This document shows, piece after piece, positions 22,680-32,613 of a DNA stretch of 64,000 nt. The translations under genes were made by a program, and so were the position numbers. The stretch is from Teratosphaeria epicoccoides (taxonomy: Eukaryota > Ascomycota > Dothideomycetes > Mycosphaerellales > Teratosphaeriaceae). The DNA lies in contig JADDMT010000018.1 in NCBI GenBank assembly GCA_021401465.1, forward strand, positions 344,405 to 408,404, in the 5' to 3' direction. How positions within the stretch are numbered: the first letter of the stretch is position 1; the number at the start of each line of letters is the position of its first letter. The notes below the pieces were generated by a model. It saw only the letters and a program-made list of their open reading frames with translations, was not told the DNA's origin and searched no databases.

Positions 22680-24508
22680 CTATCTGAACGGGTCAAACGC
22701 CTCAAAAGCCTCCTTCATCGCATTTGCTTCCGCCTCCTCCTCCCCCTTACTTTGCGCACAATCCCTCCAGTGCATCCTACTCTCCAACCCCAACAACTTC
22801 GCGACCACACGCCGTCCAAATTGCAAGTCGAACTTCCAGTCCCTACTCAACGGCAACACCATCTCTTTTCTGTACCCTTCGGCCCAAATCATGACTTTGA
22901 AGAAATTGCCCGTCTCCTCGACCTCTTGCATGGATTTATAGCTAGAGATGAAGGATGGGTAGTGCAGGTTCTCGGCTTCGGTGCGGAAGGCGGCGTCGAC
23001 TAGGCCGCGGGTTATGAGGGTGCTGGGGAGGGGGAGGAACTGCCAGTGGAGGTGGACTCCCCAGGTTTGAGAGAGGGCGAAGGTCAGGGCGCCGAGGGTG
23101 GATTTGCCGCCGTTTGTGGAGGGATCGGTGGTTTTGGCGATGAGGAGGTTGTGGAGGGCTGTGCAGTATTGGTTCATTTCGGTGAGGGTGGAATCGCGAT
23201 CGTCGGGGGAGGGAATGGAGGCGAGGGTGGGCTTGTGGGCGATGGGGATTATGAGGATGTGGAAGGGGATGCGGAGGCCTTGTTTGGTGAAGGTTGTGGA
23301 TGTGGTGAGGGGGCCTTTGGCGGTGGTGAGGTAGGTGTTGGTTGCGATGGAGACGAGGAGGTGGGTTTGTGCGTCGGCGCGAGAGAGGCAGAAGTAGCAT
23401 TCGGAGGGTGTTGGGGGTGGGAGGCGTTGGCGCTTGTTGCGGCCGTTGCGTGGGGGGCGGTCTTGGTGGGTGGTTCTGTTCGAGTAGCGGAAGTTGGAGC
23501 TGTCGATAGTTGTGTCGGAGTCTGGCTTGCGCTTTTTGGTCGAGGTGAATGGAGAGGCGGTACAGCCGTCGAGGGTCTTTGGTTGCTCGTTCGTGGTGTC
23601 GAGGGTGAAGGCGTAGATCCACTTTTGCTTGCTAGGAGTGCCGTACGGCCCGATGCTGATGAAGCGGGTTACTGGTCGTGGCGGCGGACCTGCGTGAAAA
23701 TATGGCTCGCGTTCGAAGTAAGTATTGGAGGTGGTGAAGTAGTATCGAGGCTTCAGCGCGGTGCAGAGATTGCTGAGGCTCTCCACCCCTTGCGGCTTCT
23801 GGTCGCCTCCGTATACCACTTGCGAGCCATCGGTGATGCTCTGAGGCCAGTCGCTCGTGATGAGTAGGTCCACGCCGGTCCCAGCCTGACTAGTAGCAAT
23901 TGACGCCACATCTGCATCTGTGTAAGAAGCGGAGTAGAGGCTCGTTGGCTGATCTTTGCTTCCATCATGCACGCCACCAATTGACGCCACTTTGACGCCT
24001 TCGGTGGTCTTGACAACACCACGGCGTCCGAAGCAAGTCAGATTCGGACATAGCTCGCCGTCGGTACTTTCGAGTCTCTCTTGAACTTTGTCCGGTAATG
24101 GGCGCTTGCCTAGAGCGAAGTAGATGGGGACCGGGATGCTGATGCTGCCAGACAAGATCTTGTCGACTTCAGCTTCGTCGGGTTCAGCACCAAAAAGATC
24201 TCCAGCAATGGTTCCAAAGGTGAACTGCTGCTTCTCATGCAGCTTGGCGACTTTAGTGAAGACCTCTGATAGCTTTCCGTTGATATCACCGATCACGAAG
24301 CTGGAAATAGGTGGGGAATCAGTAGCAGTCATGGCAATGGTTGGTGGTGGTCTCGGAGGTGGTATGAGTGCCGCGGTTGTTGGGAAGGCCGGAGCCGCAA
24401 TGGTCACGACCTCGCGGTAGTCCATGACCGGTGCCATGTTGTCCACGCTTGTGTTGTATCGATGAGGGTGATGATGTTGTGGGAGATGACTTACATCTTG
24501 GAGGCCAT
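22680..24508 (-). CDS. DRN1: DRN1/CWF19L1-like debranching-associated CwfJ protein
   Basis: Two exons: a 14-base first exon (24508-24495, MASK plus two bases of the next codon) and 24300-22680; the 194-base intron has GTAAGT and TTTCCAG ends. The join gives MASKIFVIGDINGKLSEVFT, the conserved start of the family; the proline-rich open stretch upstream of residue 5 is intron and should not be translated. The product has 544 residues. The N-terminal half is a metallophosphoesterase-like domain (TIAGDLFG, IYFALGKRPLP). CwfJ domain 1 is seen in SECYFCLSRADAQTHLLVSI with a HIT-like FHILIIPIAHKP, and CwfJ domain 2 ends at FDPFR. Yeast Drn1 helps the lariat debranching enzyme after splicing. It is divergent with UTP20, with 289 bases between starts. 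Confidence 0.93.
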
Positions 24509-24797
24509 GTTGAAGGCTTGAAAGGGTGTGTGGTATGATCTGCATGTGATCCATATGCTGCTGCTGTCACGTTATGGTCAGGTCATCGGTGTCAAATGAA
24601 TCCCGAGTCGACGACAGGATCAATTGGACTTTCACATGCACGACTCAAGAAACCGGGACCGCTGGACGGGGACTAGCGTCATGCAAGCGAAGGCTCGGTC
24701 CGCCTGCACAAGATACGCCACATGTCGATCCCGTGACTTTTGGACTTTTTTTCTTCCATTTTCAGTCTTGTTGCGGTTGGAAGAGGAGAAGGATGTG

Positions 24798-27700
24798 ATG
24801 GCGGGTCTGGGCACAGGAGGGAAGGCGGTTAAGCCTTCAAAGGTGGTGAAACCGAGTGTGCGCAAGAGGAAATCAAGTGTCACAACGAAAAACCACCGAT
24901 ACGAGACATTCAACGACAAAATCGCCAAATTGAAGATTGACCCGATACGCCGTCGCAGAAATGTGGAAGATCACGAGTTATTGACAGAAGCGACAGCGAC
25001 GTACTTTGGTAAATCGATTGATGAATGGCGCGACCTCAACTTGTCTGCGACTTTCACAGCGTTCCTGACGCAGGTCTCGCCGTACGCCGACAGTCTGCCT
25101 GTGGTGCTGCACAATGAGGAGAAGATCATGGACCTTCTGGTCACATACACCGAGAAGGCAGATGTGCTGGCAATGGAGCCGCTGCTGAGTCTGACGAGCC
25201 ACTTTGCGCACGATCTGGATTTGCGGTTCGAAAGGCACTTTGCGCGCGCCGTCTCGACCATCACAGCGGTCGCCGCGAAGCATGAGGATCCGGCGGTGGT
25301 GGAGTGGAGCTTCACGTGCTTGGCTTGGCTGTTCAAATATCTGTCGCGGCTGCTGGCTCCTGATCTGAGGCCACTGTATGATCTGATGGCGCCGTACTTG
25401 GGGAAGGAACCGCAAAAGCCATTCATCATTCGCTTCGCAGCCGAGTCCATGAGCTTTCTCATTAGAAAAGCTGCCGCTACGTATGCTCGGGACAGCAGTC
25501 CGAAACCGCTGGACAAGATCGTCGAGCATATGTTGAACGACTGTATCTGCATCTATGATTATGGAGATCGCAGGTATGACTTGTACAAGCAGGGTATCAT
25601 GACCTTGCTTTGTGACTCGATCAAGGGCGTGCAGGGCGGACTTCATTCTAGTGGCCTCGCCGTCTGCCAGAGCTTTCTTCTCGCCTGCTACAAGAGTTCC
25701 GACAGGAAGGATGGAAATGAAGTACCTGCAGCCCTTGCGGTCGGTGTGCTCACCAGCTTGATCCATCACACCACTTCCGTAACATTTGCACCGATTGCTA
25801 GTGCCATCGTCGAATTTTGCAATTCTAAGGGAGGCCCGGAAGGAGTCCGTCTCTCGAATGACTTGCTCTTTGCCATGGTCACAGTCCGAAAAGGAACAAG
25901 GGTTGCGGATTGGAGGCCTGTCGTTGCAGCCGCCCGCAGCCTGGTCTGCGCAAGCGCCAATCTTGCCAATATCGACGTACACCTGCCGTCAACGGCACTA
26001 CCTGCCTTGGCTGTTGCACTACAGTACGCGACCGTCGATGCTGTTCTGCCAAACCTTGTTGTTCTTGACAGCCCATGCATGCAAGGACGTGGTGTGTACC
26101 AACACTTCCTACCATTCTGCGACATGTTTGCGAGACTTGGAGTGGACACGTTTCGACAGTTTGTGCTGCCGGCTCTGCAAAGATTCCTGCTGACGAAGTT
26201 CTGCCCGCATGATGTCTTCGAATGGTTGCCTCGTCTTGCAGCGAGAGGGCTCCGATTAAAGCTGAGCATCTCGACTGAGCTGCAGAATAATCTCATGAGT
26301 CCAATACGAGCGCTAGTGGATCCGAACGTAGGGTCTGCCAGCTACCTCAAGGTGAACGCTGCGCTGCTTGCTCTACCTCACCTCAAAATTCCCGAGGACT
26401 TACAACAAGAGATCGATTCCATCCTGGTCAAATACGTGCATCAGGCATGCGCAGAGTCACAGGGGCCGTCGCAGCGCGCCATATTCGCCCTTGCTGCTTG
26501 CTTACCACGGCTGCTAGATGATGCCCGCCACGTCGACGAGCTGCGTGACATTTGGCCGGCGTTGTGTGCTTTCAGTGAATACTACCCATCGCATGAGCAA
26601 TACTGGAAGACTGTGCTGAAGTTCCTGAAAACCTGCAAGCCCAGTGGCTCCGCGCAGGCGCTCGAGGACGGTGTCATCGATGCTATGTCCATGCCGTCGC
26701 ATGAGATCCGGCAGGCAGCGTTGGAGGTCTCAATCCAGCTGCACACGGCGCAACAGCAGCCTGTGCCTGATGTACTGATGACAGCCAACGCTATTGAGTC
26801 CACGCGCATCTCGCTTGAGACTAGCAGAGCAATATCAATGAGCATTCGGCGCCTGATCACTGGATACGAGACAGCTCCATTTGACTCCCTTGCGAGGCGA
26901 GCAGTCCCGGCCTATTGCTTCGGTTTACTGCACTTACGTCTTGCTCAAGCCTGGGAAGACGCCATCGCCGTGATTTCAGAAGTGGTTAAGGGCGGCGATG
27001 GTGAGGAGGCTGTGATCAAGCACTCGCTAAAGTGGCTTTCAGGTGCACCGGTTGAATACGGCGCTGCAGAACCCGTCTCGACAAACGTGGTGGATGGCGA
27101 GTCTGATGGCTTCGTTGTTGCATCCGACTTTGAGTGTTCGAATTTGATGAGAATGCAGACCATCAGAAAGCAAGTATTTGACGGGGCAGAACAAAGCGGA
27201 TACCTGTCTTCCGAACATAAAATGAACGCTGAGCTCCGAGCATCGCCAAGATTCACAGATACTTCCCGCAATCAGGCGCTCAAGGTGCTTAGCAAGACGC
27301 CTCACGTAGCTGAGAAGCACTCCCGAATACTAGTGCCTGTCTTGCTACAATGGGCACAACGTTCAGTAGATCCGGCGAATGAGAACGATGCTGTTGTCGG
27401 CCAGCGGTGGGCGCGCAAGGACCAAAAGGCCTTGTTGACCGTCTTTGCTCAATTCAAAAATCCAAAAGTGCTCTACAAATCTGGTGAAGTCTACAACGCG
27501 CTCCTGAATCTTTGCGCCAATGGAGACGTGGAGATTCAAGGTGAAGCATTGAAAGCCATACTGGCCTGGAAGGAACCTGCTCTCACCCGCTATCAGGAGC
27601 ATTTGGTCAATCTGCTGGACGAAGCCCGGTTCCGAGAAGAGATCTCTGTCTTCCTACAGGATTCCAATGAAGGTGAGGAGACAGCTGTGCGGCCTGAAGA

Positions 27701-30700
27701 CCATCAAAAGCTCATGCCGGTGCTGCTGAGGCTGTTATACGGCCGTGCCGTTGCAGGTGGAAAGCATGGTCAAGGATCGAGGCGCAAGGCTATATTTGTT
27801 GCACTTTCAAGGTTCGGCGAACAAGTTCTGGGCATGTTTGTGGAAATTGCCATGCAGTCTGTCGTCTCGGGTGACTCGGCGCACAACCAAGCTATGGAGG
27901 TGAAAGCACCACTTCGTCAGCAGGTCGGCATGCTGAACATGGTGGAAGATATGCTCAAGACAATCGGATCGGAACTGGAGCCATTTGCTTCGACAATCTT
28001 GAGTGCAGTCCTGCGATGCACGATCTCGGCATCGAAGCGCCTAGAAGTTGCTGGCGAAGATCAACAGGTGGAATGTGCTTCTTTGCTGCGCACTGTGAGA
28101 TCCACGGGTATGCAGTGCCTCGTTGAGATCTTCGGAACAATGCCAGACGCGGCCACCGAAGACGAGGCGCAGCTGATCAGGAAGATGCTGCTCGAACCAC
28201 GCATGAGCAAATTTGCAGCAGAGAACACGCAGTCGGTCTCTGGGATGTTGAAGCTATTGGGAGCCTGGGCTGCTTCGCCAAAAACAGCGAAGTTCCTGAG
28301 TGGGTCAGACACATCAATCTTGTCGCCGGTCGCCCAGCTTCTGCGCGACCCGAGTGCCAAGTACGAGGTCCGAATATTCATACTGCAAGAAATGTTGGAC
28401 AAGCTGGTTCAAGACAGCATGCCAAAATCTGTTTTGGCCGCTCACGTTTCAGAGATGGTCCAAAGCATCGGTCATGTGCTGAAGCAGCGTCCAACCAAAG
28501 ATGTATTGGACGCATCCGTCGATACCATCTCGCAGCTTGCTGATCGCATCAGTGATGCAGGTGATGCAGCCGAAGTCACCAAGGTCTGCGGTGAGCTCCT
28601 TGTAAGACCAAATAGAGTTGTCTCGCCACGGTCAAAGGCGGGTCTCTTGCGCACTATCCTTCCGCTCCTGGACCGTACAGGCCTGACAATCGAAGCGTCT
28701 TTATACGAAACTATCTCTGGTCTCTTCTCGCGTTTATCGCAACCAGAAAGCCGCACACTACTCTCACAAGTTCTAGGTAAGCTTTGCAAGAACGACAAGC
28801 AGCTCAGCGCTGCTGCAGAGATCTGCGGAAACCTCAATGCACAGAGTAAGAGCGGCCGCCTGGATGAAGCAGATCATGAGCGGCGTGAGCTAGGTTTCAC
28901 TGCCGTATATGAGAACTATAAAGACTTCACCATACAGCAGTGGATGCCCATTGTGCACAACTGCCTTTTCTACATTCGAGACACTGATGATCTGGTCAAC
29001 CGCTCAACCGCCTCACAGGCACTCGAACGCTTCATTGACGGGGCCGCAGAGGAGCAAGCCAGCTTCAAACCATTCATCAGCTCGACTGTCCTTCCTGGCA
29101 TCGAGCGAGGAATGCAGGAGCAATCTGAGATCGTCCGTGCAGAGTATCTCAAGCTCCTTGGCAGAGTAGTCGAGAAGCTCTCTGACTGGCAAGCTGTCAG
29201 CGAGATGGTGGTACTGACTGTGAATGGTGACGATGAGGCTTCTGTGTTCACGAATATTTTGCATATTCAACAACACCGTCGGCTGCGCGCTATGAGACGC
29301 TTAAGCGAGGAAGCGGACCATATCAGCTCTAGCAATGTAATTAAGTACTGGCTTCCACTACTCGAGCACTTCGTCTTCAATCCGGCTGAAGGCGACGCTG
29401 GACGTACACTGGCGGATCAGACAGTACAGACGATCGGGGCTTTGGCTAGGGGTCTGAATTGGTCGAGCTTCAAGGCAACATTCAAGCGCTATATTGGATA
29501 CATTACCAGCAAAGACGAGTTCGCGAAGATCACGCTGCGTCTTCTTGGCGCTTTGGTTGACGCCCTGACTTCCTCGAGCCAGTCGAAGGCGGACTTGCAA
29601 GCTCAGAGGTCTGAGGTTACTATCAAAGACTTTTTGCCACCGCTTGTGGGATATTTGCATTCCAAAGACGAGTCGACTGTCGATCGACGCATGCCCGTGG
29701 CTGTCACTGTGGTCAAATTGCTGCTTCTTTTACCTCCGGCTGAAGTAGGCGTGCGTCTCGCTGCAATCCTGACAGATGTGAGCCACGTGTTGCGCAGCAG
29801 AAGTCAGGAGGCACGAGATCAAACGAGAAGAACGCTTGCGACTATCTTGACGCTGCTCGGGCCCACATACATGGGCTTCGTTGTGAAGGAGCTGAGGAGT
29901 GCACTGCAACGTGGTTATCAACTGCATGTACTGTCTTTCACCGTACACTCTCTGCTCGTCAACGTCACGGAGATCGCGAAGCCTGGTGACCTGGACCATT
30001 GTCTGCCGGAGTTGGTCTCGATCATCATGGACGATACCTTCGGCATCACCGGTCAAGAGAAGGATGCTGAAGAGTACAAGAGTGGCATGAAGGAGATCAA
30101 AAGCAGCAAGAGCTTCGACACAATGGAGCTGCTTGCCAGAGTCACTCCCATTAAGCAGCTTGGCGCTCTCGTAGGGCCCTTGCGTGCACTGTTGTCAGAG
30201 AAGCTGGATCTCAAGGCCATCAAGAAGGTCGATGAGCTGCTTATCCGCTTGCGTAAGGGTGTCGATCAGAATCCGGCAGCCGACAACAGAGATATGCTCA
30301 TCTTCTGCCACGAGATGGTCCGGCAAGTATATGCTGAGCAGAACGCTCCTGCGGCAAATGGCCAAGTTCTTGACTATAGAGTGAGGAAGTATATCATCCA
30401 GATGGAGGCGGCGAACAAAAACAAGAGCAAGGCTGCCACGACTTCGCAGCTGTACAAGCTTGTCAGCTTTGCGCTCAATCTTGTTCGCAAGGTGATCAGG
30501 AGACACGACGATCTGCAGACGCCTGCAAACATGGCCGGGTTCCTGCCCATGGCTGGTGATGCGCTTGTGCAGGGACAAGAGGAAGTCAAGATTGCGGCTA
30601 TCAAGCTTCTTGCTACCATCATTCGACTACCCATGAAGGATCTTGCAGCCAATGCGCCGGTGTATGTGAAGGAAGCTGTTGCGATCATCAAAGGTGCTAC

Positions 30701-32414
30701 GAGCATCACGAGCGACTCGGCAAAGGCAGGCCTGGATCTCATTACTGCCGTGTTACGTGAGAAGCGCTCAGTCGTGGTCAAAGAACAGGATATTGCGCAT
30801 GTTCTCAAGTCAATCAAAACTGATATCGATGAGCCAGATCGGCAGGGCATAATTTACAAGTTCTTACGAGCTGTCATTGGTCGCAAGATTGTCATCACGG
30901 AAGTGTACGAGCTGATGGATGAGGTCGGCAGGGTCATAGTCACGAACCCAGACAGGCACGTTCGCGAGAGTGCGAGAGGCGCATATGTGCAGTTTGTGTT
31001 CGACTATCCGCAAGGCAAAGACAGGTGGAATAGGCAGGCTGCGTTCTTGGTGGAGAATCTGCGGTACAAGCATCCGCCTGGCAGGCAGAGTGTCATGGAG
31101 GTCATGCACCAGCTGCTGTCCAAGTTGTCGGACGAGGTCTTAGCGCAGCTGGCTTTCACGTTCTTTGTTGCGCTCGTACCGGTGCAGATTAGCGATGCGG
31201 ATGTATCGTGTCGGCAGATGGCTGGCCTGATTATTGCGAAGTTATTTGAGCGCGCTGATGAGGAGCAGCTCAAGAGCTTCTTGACGCTGATGGGAAAGTG
31301 GGTTGATAATGGTGCCAAGCCGATGGTTCAGGTGGCGGCGCTGCAATGTTGGAGCATCTATTTCAGGGCAAGAAGTGTGCCCAAGAAGCAGCAAGAGGGC
31401 TTGAGGGAGAAGATTGCGGAAATGCTTACAAGCGAGGAGGTGGTCGTGGGGCTGCCGTTATTGAAGGCTATGCTGGAGACGATTGCGGCGATGGTGGAGG
31501 CTGTGCCAGATACGATGTTTGCGGGCAAGGCCGCATCGATTTGGGAGAGTTTGCAGCACTTTTTGGCGGCGTCCGATGCGGAAACACAAGAGGCGGCGTC
31601 GAGACTCGTTGGCACTTACATGTCGCATCTTGCGAGCAGCTCCTCCAACACCAAGGCTAGGCTGGCTTCCTTGCCGCTGAGAGGATCGGGTGGGCTGGAG
31701 CTGGACGCTGAGGGCATGCGTAAGCTCTGCCGTACCAGTCTTGGATCGCTGATGCGTGTTGCGAACGATTCGCCCGAGGATCTCGTCAACCAGATTGTGC
31801 GCAACCTCGTCTTCTTGGGAAGGTGCTTCATCGCCAACGGCATGCCCCTGAAGGACCCAAGCGAAGACTCAGAAGAGGAAGACGAAGACCAAGAAGAGGA
31901 AGAGGAGGAGGAAGAAGACGCCAGCGTCCAGCGAAAAGGCTCCACCGCACTCGCCCACCTCCTCAACCGCCTCTCATACATCCTCCGCGCCGACAAAATG
32001 TCCACGCTCGCGCGCACCGCCGCGCTCCAATGCCAAGCCTCCATAATACCTCATCTCCAACAACAAGAAGCCGATATTCCGAACCTGCAATCCATCCTCC
32101 GTCCCTTGTACACTCTCACAGACCCCAGTATCCCGCAAGGACCTGGCGATGCTCATGGTCAACTCGTGCTTCAAGCGCATGAGTTCTTGGAGGTTTTGCG
32201 GAAGGCTGTAGGAGCGGAGGTTTTTGTGAAGGTTCTGGGGGAGGTGAGGAGGGAGGCGGGGGGGAGGCGGGAGGAGAGGAGGGTGAAGAGGAGGATCGAG
32301 GCGGTGAGTCATCCGGAGAGGGTGGCGAGGGAGAAGAGGAGGAAGAGGGAGATGGAGAGGGGCAGGAAGAAGGTTTTGAGTGCTGAGGCTCGCGGGAGGA
32401 GGAGAGGGTGGTAG
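24798..32414 (+). CDS. UTP20: UTP20, U3 snoRNP / SSU processome component
   Basis: One intronless frame of 2538 residues; the ATG at 24798 is chosen over an in-frame upstream extension that lacks conserved sequence. The start is basic (KPSVRKRKSSVTTKNHRYET), followed by the conserved NHRYETFNDKIAKLKIDPIRR block and then more than 2000 residues of HEAT/ARM-like helical repeats. An acidic tract (SEEEDEDQEEEEEEEEDAS) sits near residue 2360 and the C-terminus is strongly basic (RRVKRRIEAVSHPERVAREK). Utp20 is an unusually long helical scaffold in the nucleolar SSU processome needed for 18S rRNA maturation. Size, ends and repeat type agree with the family. It is paired head-to-head with DRN1, another RNA-processing gene. 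Confidence 0.95.
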   Translation: MAGLGTGGKAVKPSKVVKPSVRKRKSSVTTKNHRYETFNDKIAKLKIDPIRRRRNVEDHELLTEATATYFGKSIDEWRDLNLSATFTAFLTQVSPYADSLPVVLHNEEKIMDLLVTYTEKADVLAMEPLLSLTSHFAHDLDLRFERHFARAVSTITAVAAKHEDPAVVEWSFTCLAWLFKYLSRLLAPDLRPLYDLMAPYLGKEPQKPFIIRFAAESMSFLIRKAAATYARDSSPKPLDKIVEHMLNDCICIYDYGDRRYDLYKQGIMTLLCDSIKGVQGGLHSSGLAVCQSFLLACYKSSDRKDGNEVPAALAVGVLTSLIHHTTSVTFAPIASAIVEFCNSKGGPEGVRLSNDLLFAMVTVRKGTRVADWRPVVAAARSLVCASANLANIDVHLPSTALPALAVALQYATVDAVLPNLVVLDSPCMQGRGVYQHFLPFCDMFARLGVDTFRQFVLPALQRFLLTKFCPHDVFEWLPRLAARGLRLKLSISTELQNNLMSPIRALVDPNVGSASYLKVNAALLALPHLKIPEDLQQEIDSILVKYVHQACAESQGPSQRAIFALAACLPRLLDDARHVDELRDIWPALCAFSEYYPSHEQYWKTVLKFLKTCKPSGSAQALEDGVIDAMSMPSHEIRQAALEVSIQLHTAQQQPVPDVLMTANAIESTRISLETSRAISMSIRRLITGYETAPFDSLARRAVPAYCFGLLHLRLAQAWEDAIAVISEVVKGGDGEEAVIKHSLKWLSGAPVEYGAAEPVSTNVVDGESDGFVVASDFECSNLMRMQTIRKQVFDGAEQSGYLSSEHKMNAELRASPRFTDTSRNQALKVLSKTPHVAEKHSRILVPVLLQWAQRSVDPANENDAVVGQRWARKDQKALLTVFAQFKNPKVLYKSGEVYNALLNLCANGDVEIQGEALKAILAWKEPALTRYQEHLVNLLDEARFREEISVFLQDSNEGEETAVRPEDHQKLMPVLLRLLYGRAVAGGKHGQGSRRKAIFVALSRFGEQVLGMFVEIAMQSVVSGDSAHNQAMEVKAPLRQQVGMLNMVEDMLKTIGSELEPFASTILSAVLRCTISASKRLEVAGEDQQVECASLLRTVRSTGMQCLVEIFGTMPDAATEDEAQLIRKMLLEPRMSKFAAENTQSVSGMLKLLGAWAASPKTAKFLSGSDTSILSPVAQLLRDPSAKYEVRIFILQEMLDKLVQDSMPKSVLAAHVSEMVQSIGHVLKQRPTKDVLDASVDTISQLADRISDAGDAAEVTKVCGELLVRPNRVVSPRSKAGLLRTILPLLDRTGLTIEASLYETISGLFSRLSQPESRTLLSQVLGKLCKNDKQLSAAAEICGNLNAQSKSGRLDEADHERRELGFTAVYENYKDFTIQQWMPIVHNCLFYIRDTDDLVNRSTASQALERFIDGAAEEQASFKPFISSTVLPGIERGMQEQSEIVRAEYLKLLGRVVEKLSDWQAVSEMVVLTVNGDDEASVFTNILHIQQHRRLRAMRRLSEEADHISSSNVIKYWLPLLEHFVFNPAEGDAGRTLADQTVQTIGALARGLNWSSFKATFKRYIGYITSKDEFAKITLRLLGALVDALTSSSQSKADLQAQRSEVTIKDFLPPLVGYLHSKDESTVDRRMPVAVTVVKLLLLLPPAEVGVRLAAILTDVSHVLRSRSQEARDQTRRTLATILTLLGPTYMGFVVKELRSALQRGYQLHVLSFTVHSLLVNVTEIAKPGDLDHCLPELVSIIMDDTFGITGQEKDAEEYKSGMKEIKSSKSFDTMELLARVTPIKQLGALVGPLRALLSEKLDLKAIKKVDELLIRLRKGVDQNPAADNRDMLIFCHEMVRQVYAEQNAPAANGQVLDYRVRKYIIQMEAANKNKSKAATTSQLYKLVSFALNLVRKVIRRHDDLQTPANMAGFLPMAGDALVQGQEEVKIAAIKLLATIIRLPMKDLAANAPVYVKEAVAIIKGATSITSDSAKAGLDLITAVLREKRSVVVKEQDIAHVLKSIKTDIDEPDRQGIIYKFLRAVIGRKIVITEVYELMDEVGRVIVTNPDRHVRESARGAYVQFVFDYPQGKDRWNRQAAFLVENLRYKHPPGRQSVMEVMHQLLSKLSDEVLAQLAFTFFVALVPVQISDADVSCRQMAGLIIAKLFERADEEQLKSFLTLMGKWVDNGAKPMVQVAALQCWSIYFRARSVPKKQQEGLREKIAEMLTSEEVVVGLPLLKAMLETIAAMVEAVPDTMFAGKAASIWESLQHFLAASDAETQEAASRLVGTYMSHLASSSSNTKARLASLPLRGSGGLELDAEGMRKLCRTSLGSLMRVANDSPEDLVNQIVRNLVFLGRCFIANGMPLKDPSEDSEEEDEDQEEEEEEEEDASVQRKGSTALAHLLNRLSYILRADKMSTLARTAALQCQASIIPHLQQQEADIPNLQSILRPLYTLTDPSIPQGPGDAHGQLVLQAHEFLEVLRKAVGAEVFVKVLGEVRREAGGRREERRVKRRIEAVSHPERVAREKRRKREMERGRKKVLSAEARGRRRGW

Positions 32415-32613
32415 GTGCGGCGGCGAAAGGGGGGGTCTGGGATGCACAGCGTGGCGTTTCTGGCAGATTTGTGGACTGATTGACGCATGCAGTGGTTGCC
32501 GAGAGGATGCAGTATAGCCATTCATCGTGCATTTGCGGAGCGCGTGCCAAAGGCGCTTGACACGCAGCGTCATGTTGCGTCATTGTAGAATATGTGTTCA
32601 CACGGCAGTTTCT

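Noticed and set aside
23046..23867. 273-codon Gly/Val-rich frame on the plus strand
   Set aside because: Antisense to the CwfJ domains of DRN1.
24301..24494. Proline-rich N-terminal extension of DRN1
   Set aside because: It is the intron; splicing gives the conserved MASKIFVIGDINGK start.
24624..24797. Upstream in-frame extension of UTP20
   Set aside because: No ATG at the far start and no conserved sequence; the conserved basic start follows the ATG at 24798.
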